From Fusarium oxysporum f. sp. lycopersici 4287 (lineage: Eukaryota; Ascomycota; Sordariomycetes; Hypocreales; Nectriaceae), in contig NC_030999.1 of the NCBI RefSeq assembly GCF_000149955.1, positions 1,780,898 through 1,793,229 on the forward strand: 12,332 nt of DNA. The letters run 5' to 3'. Under the pieces are notes generated by a model, which was given only the letters and a program-made list of their open reading frames with translations, was not told the DNA's origin and made no database searches. How positions within the stretch are numbered: position 1 is the first letter of the stretch; each line of letters begins with the position of its first letter. Position numbers and translations under genes: made by a program. Positions 1 through 9,069 of this stretch are shown piece after piece.

Positions 1-31
1 TTATGAACTCACTTTTACAAGCACAGATATA

Positions 32-52
32 CTGATATATGACCCGATGTAG
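32..52 (+). other. Putative branch point and 3' splice site before copy 1
   Basis: CTGAT at 32-36 fits the fungal branch consensus CTRAY and is followed 14 nt later by TAG at 50-52. The downstream gene's frame is blocked by TGA at 40-42 and has no ATG before 280, so some splice junction must enter between 43 and about 120. Splicing here leaves two bases of a split codon (phase 1). The matching donor would lie outside the window. Confidence 0.45.
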
Positions 53-3000
53 GTCCACGTTCATGCAAGATTGCCGAGCCCGAACACGCTCATACACTTC
101 AAGAAAGAACCGAGTACATTCAGCGTTCTCTTCCGCCCTTACACTCTGTCTTCGATGACCTTGGGGCGCAGACACGTAACCCTCACGGCTCCTTTTCCAG
201 ATGGGAGAGCTTCCTCTCCGACCAACCATCAGAGCCGCTTTCCTTCCGCAAGACACAGGCTTCCCTCACCCCAGAATCAGTGACTATTACGCGCCAGTGG
301 GACGTTGACAGTATCTGGTTTGGGGCCAAAACTCTTTCAGCCATCCGGCCTCCCAACCAGTTCCGCTTGTCATTCTTCCCGTCACATAAGAGCAACATCT
401 CCACCAATCAAATCATTCAACCCCATGGTCTAGATCTGGCACATACGCGGCATACTTCCATCGGGTCATTCTCCACCGGCAACGTCCGCTTCAACGTAAT
501 TGTGTTTTTCCCTAATGGAAGTCGCTTACCTGCACCGGCTTCTATGAATAGTCTTTCTCTAGATCGATTCAGAGATTTGTATGACGATATCATCATACCG
601 GCGGCCTATGAAACATTACCAGACCACGCTCAGCAGGAGATTCCTAGTTCATATGACCTTATTTATGCAAAATCTCGTGCCTACCAGGAGAATCCGGGAG
701 CTGGTCGTTGGGTCGCCGATGACGAGAGCCGAACCTTTCGCCTAGCCTATAGTGTCCCTGCCGAATTTCTTTCACGGTTCTGGGCGTCAGTTGTGCAGAA
801 AGCGAACCTTCATCGGATTGAAACGCGTCGAGGAGAGACAGTCGCTTATTACCAGAATCCCCGCCTACTTTTCCAGGCTCACGACCTGAAGAACGTATTT
901 GCACGACCGAACCTTCAAGAGAGTCTAATTTTGTTCCGAGACAACATTTTGGCTGGCCTCGACCCGGAACAACTTGCTGTACAATCATGCTGGCTCGATG
1001 TGGGGATGCGTGACCATGTTAGCAGACAGCGTCATGGCCAGACACCATCGCAGAATGACCAGCAAAGTCACCATGAGCCCTGGACACTGCTCTGGAAAAG
1101 CGCCTGCTGTCGTCACCTTCATGGACGACTTAGTGCTATAGCACCGGAGGCCCCCCTAGATGCTAAGTACTACCGCTCCTCTCTTCTCCGGGACGCTGGT
1201 ATTTACTACGCCAAGGCGAAATCGACCAAGTCGTCAAACCCAGGTCATCCAGAGTTCAAGTCACCCGGCATCATCCGCGCAAAGGCCTATAACTGCAAAA
1301 AAGAGCTCTTTGGGGTTATGTTCAATGACTATAAACTCTTCAGTTCAGGTTCTTTGCCACTCCTTGCCTTTGATGAAGGAATGTTCAAAGACTTAGCTGG
1401 CATGAATCAGAATCGCCAGCGTGCATTCACGCCTCAGCTCAGTCGCTCCCATATAAAGCGCGCTTGGGAGGCAAACAAGCGGCATCTAAGGGCCATATCA
1501 TCTGCTCGACGGTATCCCAATTTCGGAATCCGTAAAGAAGTCACATTCCGACTCGACGTCATCCTTGCCATGTTGGCCGACGGTGCATTTCAGCCTGACC
1601 AGGCTACCCATACTGGTCCTATGATGCAGGAGATCATGCTCGATCCTACATCTGATACCCAGCACTACCCCTTCTGGATAGTACCTACTCGTATGATAAA
1701 TGATTTTGTTTCCACACAAGCTGCACGATTCATTCTCCCTCTCGACGACATATTCCAAGAGGCAACAAGTAAAGCAGCTGAGCGCTATTCTTCTCCTTCG
1801 CTCAATCCTGTCCGACAGATACTCGCCTTTTATACTGCCCAACTCTTTTGTCGTCTACTTATCTATGCTCTTAGCGATGAAGATGAGGAGCAGCATTTCG
1901 ACAACTGGATATGGAAATCTGTTTGGTCGGTACGCCTTCGCGGGAGGGAAAAAGCAGTCAGCGAGCGGCGGGGTCTCGGCCTGGGCTCTCTCATTGATTC
2001 AACCGGGATGCTCTGGATTCCTCAAAGTCACATCGACTGGCAGCACGGCCATCTCTCGCTTGAGGTACTGATTCATTTGTACATGGCCCGGAGTCCGCTT
2101 CAGGCGCGACTAGCCCACCAGCCCAATGTCCAAGTACTGACCTCGACCCATATCGTCGTCGAGCGGCTTTTTCAGGAATGGCTTCGCAATGCACAGCTGT
2201 CGCATGACACAAATTGCCCCGAGAAGGCAGATGAGTACGCTAATAAAGCCATCGCGCTTGCGGTTGAGGAAACCGCTCGAGCGTACTATCAGCATTTTCT
2301 TGCCAAGCTGGCGTCGTACTGGGATCGAGTTCGAGATCAAATCGGACGCCAGATTCTCCCTGCCCTATCTTGCCTCCAGCGAGCCCGAGATGAGTCAGCT
2401 GCCGACACTGCCCGTATCCTTTCAGCTCAGACCCTTCGTAAGATCTACTGCGAAGCTTGGGCTAAATACAGTCGAGCCACGTCAGCCAGCGGTCACCTTC
2501 TAGGACAAGGGACAGAATGCGATATGCCCGACGAATTACCCTGTTGGATGGCTACACGTCAGCGTCTGCCACCCAAAGACAGCTGGTCAGACTTTGTATA
2601 TGGTGTGTTGTTCTACCATCCCAATACCCAGCCGAAGTGGTCACGATTGTATTTTCTACAGCTGTACCGAAGCTTCAGAGATCAATGGGATAGAGTGAAA
2701 CTATGGGCAGACCAGTTTGACAAGCAATTTGGTATACGGATCGGCCATTATATTCGAGTCATGTTCAATACTGATCGCAGTAAAGAGGTTGGTACAGCCC
2801 ATGGTGAGGGGACGTGGTATCATGGCAGGCCACCGTTTTTCCAGATTCAGTTTTGGGCACCTTACTTCTCACCACCTCAAAGCCAGAAAGATATACCTCT
2901 AGCTTCTGTGTATCAGCGCCATCAATATCCCGATGGCCTGTCCCCTTCTGCTATGTCAACAATTCCAACCGCTCGAGACTTCCAGGCTCTTGATGAATTG

Positions 3001-3681
3001 GTTTGGGAGCACTGGGTTCAGATCGTGGATAACATAGACAGTCTACGCTCCGCTAGTCATTCTTACATTCGACGCCATTGCCGGCCGGCACTACTCTACG
3101 TGAGATCCCTTTCGGGCCCGACCTGGGGTTCTAACGGAGATGTGAAGTTCGTCCAGCCCTGGTCCGTGGAAAGAAAGGATATTGACGAATGCGAAGAAGA
3201 GGATGTTTTCCGGATCCCTGTCGTATATAACCATATTCCAAAACACATGTCCGAATCTATAATCAACCAACCGACGATTTTCTTACCAGACCGAGATAAT
3301 GTTATGGGACTACTCAAAAACATCGAATCACTTCCAGGTCATTCGGCATCGTTCATAGCACGTCTCGGTTGGGCTATGCGGGAGCTTGATAACGATGGAG
3401 ATCAATACGACGTCCGTAGTCGCCTAGTGGCCAAGCAACAAGCACTAGACCCTACTAGTCAAAGTCAGACCCTTTTAGAACAGTTTCTACGCCAGACGGA
3501 ACCTCCGGAGAAGAAAGTTTTGTCTCCAGATGCTGTTGACGTCTTAGTCATTATTGAAAGAGAAGAAGGAGAGGAGGAGGAAGAGGAAGGGGCTGAGCGA
3601 GAGGCCGAAGACGATGAGGACGATAATGATGAAGGGCGAGCACATAGAGGCGACGATATTATCTCATATAGTGATGGTTAG
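53..3681 (+). CDS. Giant fungal protein of unknown function, copy 1 of a tandem pair (5' end incomplete)
   Basis: The frame is open from 43 to the TAG at 3679-3681 without an intron, giving about 1,209 residues. It holds no ATG before 280, and the 280 codon is GTG, so the real start lies in an upstream exon. Homology to the second copy extends upstream of 280, from about 124 (Arg-Ser-Leu-x-Pro-Leu), which shows this part is translated. A likely 3' splice site is the TAG at 50-52, with a CTGAT branch at 32-36. Blocks shared with copy 2 are WDVDSIW at 298-318, SCWLDVGMRDHV at 985-1020, a YY...LLRDAG...FGIRKEV segment at 1168-1572 and TWYHGRPPFFQIQFWAPYF from 2812. The C-terminus is a Glu/Asp-rich tail (about 3556-3645). 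I see no P-loop, zinc finger, signal peptide or membrane segment. The protein is probably soluble and may be nuclear, which is inference. I recognise no function. Confidence 0.85.
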
Positions 3682-3806
3682 TAGATAGTCCTGTACTGCT
3701 TTAAGTGAATGATATGGCTATAGACTTGTATACCTGGAACTTACCATAATCTGAGGATACCCAAGTGGGAAGGCCTGGTACCCACATACATAATATCTAG
3801 TTGTAG
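3677..3806 (+). other. Spacer between the tandem genes; candidate in-frame intron joining them
   Basis: The donor GTTAGT at 3677-3682 overlaps the stop codon of copy 1. The acceptor TAG at 3804-3806 lies just before the homologous start of copy 2. Both junctions are phase 1, and the fused codon would be G+GA (Gly). Removal gives one continuous frame through both copies. A good branch point is lacking: CTTAC at 3740-3744 is about 60 nt from the acceptor, further than usual in fungi. The same stretch must otherwise hold the terminator of copy 1 and the promoter of copy 2, which would be very compact (about 130 bp). Confidence 0.35.
3714..3727 (+). other. Alternative 5' mini-exon for copy 2
   Basis: An ATG at 3714 starts four codons plus two bases (Met-Ala-Ile-Asp-TT), followed by a weak donor GTATAC at 3728. 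Splicing to the CAG at 3811-3813 is in phase (TT+C = Phe) and gives a protein beginning MAIDFRSLAPLPAIL, which enters the conserved RSLxPL block directly. The donor is off consensus at position +5, and I see no clear branch point. This is the best independent start I can find for copy 2, and it competes with the splice-fusion model. Confidence 0.3.
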
Positions 3807-3813
3807 GAATCAG

Positions 3814-6800
3814 CCGTTCTCTTGCTCCTTTGCCAGCAATACTCACAGAGCGTGACAAGGCATGCGATCCCCGTGCTTCCTTTCCACAATGGCACAGCTT
3901 CCTCTCTGATAAGCCTGCTGAGTCGCTGTCTCTCCACAAAACGCAGGCTTCACTATCTCAAGACGCCGTGACCATTACGCGACAGTGGGATGTCGACAGT
4001 ATATGGCTCGGGGCAAAGAATCTGTGTGCCATCAGAGCCCCCAATCAGTTTCAACTATCCTTCTTTTCGCCCCACAAGAGCAATCTCTCTACCGACCAGG
4101 TCATTCAACCCCACGGTCTAGATCTGGCGCATACACGTCATACCTCCATCGGCACCTTTATCACCGCTGGCATCCGTTTTTCCGTCTTGGTTTTCTTCCC
4201 GGATGGAGCTCGTTCAAAAACACCCGCCTCTTCTAATAGCCTCTCACTCGCGCGATTCAGAGACCTCTATGATGATATCATCCTCCCTGCTATATATGAG
4301 ACTGTCCCTGACCACGTAAAGCAGGAAATCCCCGGATCATATGACCTAATCTATGCAAAATCGCGCGCCTACCAGGAAAAGCCAGGGATGGGTCGCTGGA
4401 GCGCTGAAGACGAGAGTCGATCGTACCGCCTAGCATATGCCATCCCTGCCAGTGTGCTTTCGCATTTCTGGGCAGCAGTTGTGAGGAACGCGAACCGGCA
4501 TCGTGTCCAGAACAAGAAGGGGGATGCCATCCCATACTTCAAAAACCCTCGTCTTCTCTTTCAAGCCCACGATCTGAAAAACACATTCGCGACAGACAAT
4601 CTTCAAGAAAGCCTGGCGCTCTTTCGGGATACCGTCCTAGCTGGTCTTGATCCGACCCAGATCGATATACACTCTTGCTGGCTAGATATAGGTATGCGGG
4701 ACCATGTACGTACGTCAACTACACCGCCAGGAAACGAGAGTCAGCACCACCACGAGCCCTGGACGCTTCTTTGGAAGAGTGACTGCTGCCGTTATCTCCA
4801 CGACCAAATGGGCGATATAGCTCCGGAGACTCCTATTGAGGCCACGTACTATCGGCCCTATCTTCTCAGGGATGCTGGAGGATACTATGCAAAGGCAAAG
4901 TCAACTCGCAAGTCAAACCCTGGCAGCCCAGAAGCTAGGTCGTCTGGTCTCATTCGGGCCAAAGCGTACAATTGCAGCAAGGAGCTGTTCGGCGTCATGT
5001 TCAGCGATTACCAGCTCTTCAGCTCAGGCTTCCTACCGCTTCTCGCTTTTGACGAAGGGATGCTAAAAGACTTGGCAGTCACGGATCAAAGTCGCCAGCG
5101 TGCATTTGTCTCGCAGCTCAACCGTTCCCGCCTGCTGGATGCATGGGATGCTAATAAACGGCACATGAGAGCCGTCTCATCCTTGAAACGACACCCTAAC
5201 TTTGGGGTTCGGAAAGAGGTCACCCTGCGGCTCGATGTCATCCTGGCCATGTGGGTTAGTGGTAGGCTAGAGCCAGACCAAAGCCACCATACTGGTCCAA
5301 TGTGTTGGGAAGTTCCTCTAAGTCGTACTCCTTCTTTCCCTCATTCGGATGATCTTATTATTGGCGAGCAGCAGCACTGCCCTTTTTGGGTAATCCCGAC
5401 CAGGATATTAACTTCATTCGTGTCTACTCAAGCCGCGCGTTTTATACTTCCGCTCAATTATATCTTTTCCGCAGTGACGACGGCACAATCATCTGATCCT
5501 GCTTCGCAGATACTCGCATTCTATACCGCACAGCTCTTCTGCCGTCTCTTGATCCACGCTGTCAGCAGTGAGCGGGAATATAGATTTGACAACTGGATAT
5601 GGAAAGCAACGTGGCAGGTCCGTTGTCGAAGCCCCAAAAGCTGTCGCCGCAAGGAGCGAAGGGGTCTTGGTCTGGGTGATTCTATCCGGACGTCTGGCAC
5701 GCTGTGGATCCCTGATGGTCATATCAATTGGCAGACAGGTCACATCTCGCTCGAACTGCTATTGGAGATCTACATGTCTCGGAGTCCGCTCCAAGCTAAG
5801 CTAGCCCACCAAACTAATGTCCAAGCACTTGCTACAAGTCAAGTGACGGTCGAGCTACTGTTCCAGCGGCTACTCCAGAATGCTGGGGCTGAGTATAGTC
5901 GAGGACACAACGAGGATGCGGAGATTCTCGCTGACCGGGCCATCGCTCTTGCGGCGGAAGAGATTGCCCGTGCTTATCATCAGCACTTTCTTGCGAAGCT
6001 ACATTCCTACTGGGATCGACTCCGAGGTAAGATTGGGCGCCAGAAACTACCGGTTCTGGATCTGTTACAGCAAGCCCAGGAAGAGTCAGCAGCTGAGACT
6101 GGACGAATCCCTACTGCCCAGACTGTTCACGGCATCTATGCCGAGGCATGGGCTAAGTACTGTCAAGTTACGGCGGATGGTGACGGTCATGATGGTGACA
6201 CCGATGAATCACCATTCTCACTGGGATCTACTTTGCCTGAGGAGCTGCCTTGTTGGATGACTACTCGTCGCCGTCTGCCTCCAAAGAACAGCTGGTCTGA
6301 CTTTCTGTTTGACCAGATCTTCTGTCGTCCTAAGCCACCGACTTGGAACGCGCTCTTCTTTCTCCAACTCTACCGCAAATTCAAGGATATCTGGCAGAAC
6401 GACATACATGCGATGTCGGGTCCTTTCGATAGTCGTTTCAGTCGCCGGATCGGGTACTATATCCAGATCTCGTTCAACAGTGACCAGACAAAGGAGGTCG
6501 GCACTAGTCATGCCCAGGGTACCTGGTATCATGCCAAACCGCCCTTCTTCCAGATCCAGTACTGGGCTCCGTATTTCTCTCCACCGCGGGCTCAAGGAAA
6601 GACGTGTCTGTCGTCTATTTATCGACTCCGCAGCTATCCTGAAGGTCTTTCCCCTCACTCTACTCCCTTAATCCTGTCACCCCGGCAGTTTCACGACCTT
6701 GAAAGCGCGGCCTGGCCACACTGGGTTGAGATAATGCATTATTCATATCGTAAACCAGATTGGCTACCAAACTCTATCCGACGGCATTGCAAACGTGCGT

Positions 6801-7366
6801 TATTCTATATCTCTTACCTTGCCGGACCAACTTGGGGTTTAGGCGATGATGTGAACTTTGTTATCCCATGGTCTATGAACAATGCATCTCGCTGTAGCAA
6901 TGATGAGTGGGACATTTTCTATGTGCCTGTGGCTGAAACCCATATCCCGAAGACGTTTGTTGAAGATGCAACAAGCGAGCCGACCATTCTGCTACCCACA
7001 CGTGATAACATTATCAGTTTGCTCGACACTATCAAAACCCTTGCTGGCCACTCTTCTACCATCTCAGAACGCCTATCTTGGACAAGACGTCGGCTCAATA
7101 ATCAGGGCAACCAGTACGACCTGCCTAGTCATCTTGCTGCTCGGCGTCGGGAAGTAGAGCCATCGGTGGAGAGCCAGTCCCTCATGGAACGGTTCCTTCG
7201 CCAAATTGATCCGCCGGAATGGGATATCGAGCCTGTTGATAGAGAAGAATTAGACGAAATGCGGGAGACGGCAGAAGAGAATAGCTCCCTTTCAGAAGAG
7301 GATACTAATAATCACGGCGACGATGACGATTCAGAAGGAAATATCAGCTTAAATGACCTAGCATAA
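3814..7366 (+). CDS. Giant fungal protein of unknown function, copy 2 of a tandem pair
   Basis: The frame is open from 3794 to the TAA at 7364-7366, about 1,184 codons from 3814, without introns. There is no in-frame ATG near the 5' end. The TTG at 3830 is not a credible fungal start, and the conserved RSLxPL block lies upstream of it, so a spliced 5' exon is needed: either the mini-exon at 3714 or the preceding gene itself. Blocks shared with copy 1 are WDVDSIW at 3986-4006, SCWLDIGMRDHV at 4673-4708, the YY...LLRDAG...FGVRKEV segment at 4847-5251 and TWYHAKPPFFQIQYWAPYF from 6521. A motif L-x-x-x-FLRQ-x-x-PPE precedes an acidic tail (about 7237-7360). Its function is unknown to me. The RDAG/KEV segment and the W-x-D-x-G-x-x-D motif resemble large multi-copy fungal hypothetical proteins as I remember them, but I could not confirm this. 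Confidence 0.85.
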
Positions 7367-7534
7367 TCTTAATCTAGGTTAGCCTCTATATAGTCTCTAG
7401 ATTTTACTGCTTTCGAGCCCTTTCACTTTATAAGTCTTCAACGGACTTTAAATTTTATATTTTCATAGGGTTCGCGATGCTTTGCTATTATATCACACGA
7501 CATCTCAACAGTATATTCAAAACCTATCATATTA
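7367..7534. other. Convergent 3' spacer
   Basis: This 168-bp A/T-rich stretch separates the stop of copy 2 (plus) from the stop of the Fig1-like gene (minus). It probably carries the 3' untranslated and polyadenylation sequences of both genes, which may overlap. I see no gene in it. Confidence 0.5.
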
Positions 7535-8499
7535 TCAAGGAGGTGGCGGAGGAGGAGGGGGAGGTTGTAGTCCTCGGGGCGGCGGCGGCGGCATGGGAAA
7601 GCTCGTGAGCTTTTCGCCACCGGGCAACCCTTCGTTTCTTCCCCTAGCTACTCGCTTCACTATAACCACATAAAATGTTATGGAGAATGCAAATGCAAGC
7701 CATTCAAGCACCTGTAGTGTATCTCCGACCTTGATATGCAGAGAAACGGCGCCCAGCCTCTTTGTGGCGAACTGCAGTGCATTTCCCGTTTGAGTGGTGG
7801 ATGCTGCACTGATGACAGAAATGGCGACCGATGCCACAAGGACCTTCTCTGGCCAGCCCTGCTCAATCAAGCGCCAACTCTGTGCTCTCCTCTTGCTGAT
7901 CTGTATACAAACGCGAGTAATAAAAAGAAGAATGCTGATAATGAAGAGAACCCCAGCAAAGGCCTGCAAACAGAAAAAGATGCTTCGTTGCAGCTGAAGG
8001 GCGGTCTCGAGAGTACGCAGACTAGGAACTGGAGATCCCTTGCCCCCTCGACCTAACTGGGAGGTCAAGGCGACACTGAGTGACTGCGGAGTTGTCGAGT
8101 AAGGGGTAGCCACGCAGTTGTGACTATTATTTCCAGATATACATACTCCTATATATATCAGCCTCAGACCTTCTAACAGAACAATCCACGGGAACATCAG
8201 GCATCAATAGAGAAAGCTTACCAAAATAACCAATTCGAAGTTCTGCCGTGCTTGAGCTGTTGATCGCCACCAGGAATATACTAGGTAACCCAGGGCTATC
8301 AGATACGCATCCTGTCAGGGATAGTGCTGGTTAGATTAGCGCATGTACTAACGAGTATTGAATAAGTAAAACACGTACTATAGAATACTAGGCCTGCAAC
8401 AGGGAATATAGAGATGACTAGCAATTCTACAATCCTGAGCTCTTACGTCACAGGGTTAGTTGATTCTCTACACTACACGTATTTGCTAGACTTACGCAT
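7535..8499 (-). CDS. Fig1-family four-pass membrane protein (four exons)
   Basis: I reconstruct exons 8499-8496, 8441-8379, 8326-8222 and 8148-7535, giving 261 residues. The introns use GTAAGT, GTACGT and GTAAGC donors with CTAAC, CTAAC/CTAAT and CTGAT branch points. The first acceptor is AAG, less usual, but the nearby CAG would give a stop. Membrane segments fall near residues 5-26, 114-139, 159-180 and 203-222. The first extracellular loop carries LTGC (26-29), IFLVAINSSS (39-48) and ELRIGYFGVC (51-60), followed by a second cysteine. This LxGC...GYFGxC layout is the hallmark of Fig1 proteins, which in yeast promote low-affinity calcium influx and membrane fusion in mating; other fungi use them in sexual and asexual development. 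The tail ends in proline runs (243-261). The ATG at 8197 is not the start, because it lies within the last intron. Confidence 0.8.
7539..7592. repeat. GGN trinucleotide repeat coding the proline-rich tail
   Basis: Two G-rich blocks, 7539-7564 (GGA/GGC units) and 7576-7592 (GGC units), flank a short unique stretch. Read on the minus strand they code nine and five consecutive prolines at the end of the Fig1-like protein, with the stop immediately after. Such tracts change length by slippage, so alleles may differ. Confidence 0.8.
8149..8221 (-). other. Intron 3 of the Fig1-like gene
   Basis: On the minus strand the donor is GTAAGC and the acceptor ATAG, with CTGAT just before it; the intron is 73 nt and phase 1. 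The junction restores G-Y-F-G-V-C. An earlier acceptor (TTAG) also stays in frame but inserts nine residues into the GYFG motif, so I prefer the later one. Confidence 0.75.
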
Positions 8500-8856
8500 T
8501 GGAGCAAGAACAGACTATATAGATATTAACAATATAGAAAGGTGTTAGGGTTGAGGTGTGCAGGGTAGTAAGTTGACTAGTAATAATTAAGGAATAAGTG
8601 TCTTTGTTTTTCGTTCGTGGCTGAGCGAGAGTAGTAAATAAATATTAGACTTAAATAGATATATAAGTAATGTTTCTCCTGTTGTTAGGGCTCTTTAAAT
8701 AACCTTCACGTCCTGGACTTCAATCTGCCATCTATATTGCTGGAAGTACCAGACCGTCTTCTTACTGAAGGCGCTTAGCACTATCACGACCATGTGTAAC
8801 CGCGCGAGTATATCGCCGTCTTGCCTCGGATCCTCTGTGTTGGTCCAGCTAGAAGT

Positions 8857-9069
8857 ATGTGCTTTCGTCCAAGCGTGCTGACTCTAACCAGTGGTGGCAT
8901 GGGGATCATCAAAGCGTTTAGCCTTGCAGCCGCCCTCCTGTTGCTTCTAGTTCAGACTCTATATTTACTCAAGCTCCATTTAGTTGAAACATGCAGTCCT
9001 CACGAAGCGATGCCGGCGGCAAAGGACTGGCCTCGCCGCGTCATGGATCCTACTTCAGACGCACTCTAA
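8857..9069 (+). CDS. Doubtful small ORF with one hydrophobic segment
   Basis: An ATG at 8857 opens 70 codons. Residues about 16-38 form a hydrophobic stretch rich in Ala and Leu that could be a signal anchor, followed by a short polar tail. I see no homolog or motif. The start overlaps a GTATGT donor-like site (8855-8860), and CTGAC and CTAAC sequences follow, so this region could equally be an intron of an unrecognised gene or chance. An upstream ATG at 8792 opens 21 codons to that donor. Confidence 0.15.
   Translation: MCFRPSVLTLTSGGMGIIKAFSLAAALLLLLVQTLYLLKLHLVETCSPHEAMPAAKDWPRRVMDPTSDAL

Larger units (their letters stand above)
124..7240 (+). repeat. Tandem gene duplication: two diverged units of about 3.4-3.6 kb in direct orientation
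   Basis: Unit 1 (about 124-3520) and unit 2 (about 3815-7230) align over their whole length in the same order and orientation, with only small indels, for example near 1030, 1650, 1790, 2490 and 6180. By eye roughly 60% of residues match. Many blocks differ only at third codon positions: 415-463 versus 4102-4150 differs at five sites, all silent. Both frames remain open for more than 1,100 codons, so the duplication is old and both copies have been under protein-level constraint. There are no terminal inverted repeats or target-site duplications that would mark the pair as a transposon. Confidence 0.9.

Noticed and set aside
280..282. GTG as the start of the first giant gene
   Set aside because: Homology with the second copy continues upstream in the same frame to about 124, and GTG is not a normal fungal start codon.
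3830..3832. TTG as the start of the second giant gene
   Set aside because: Fungal genes rarely start at TTG, and the conserved RSLxPL block begins upstream at about 3815.
6218..6658. A 146-residue minus-strand ORF and similar overlapping frames inside the giant genes
   Set aside because: They lie wholly within conserved coding sequence of the other strand and carry no recognisable motif, so they are shadow frames.
53..7366. The tandem pair as a transposon or RIP-mutated repeat
   Set aside because: No terminal repeats, target duplications or transposase motifs are seen. Both frames are intact, without the stops that RIP would create.
7598..7613. Perfect 7-bp inverted repeat with a 2-base gap
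   Set aside because: It lies inside the coding tail of the Fig1-like gene, and its loop is too short for a typical hairpin. It is likely chance.
7535..8197. A single-exon 220-residue membrane protein starting at 8197
   Set aside because: That ATG lies within an intron. Splicing restores the GYFGVC motif and a first membrane segment that a Fig1-type protein needs.
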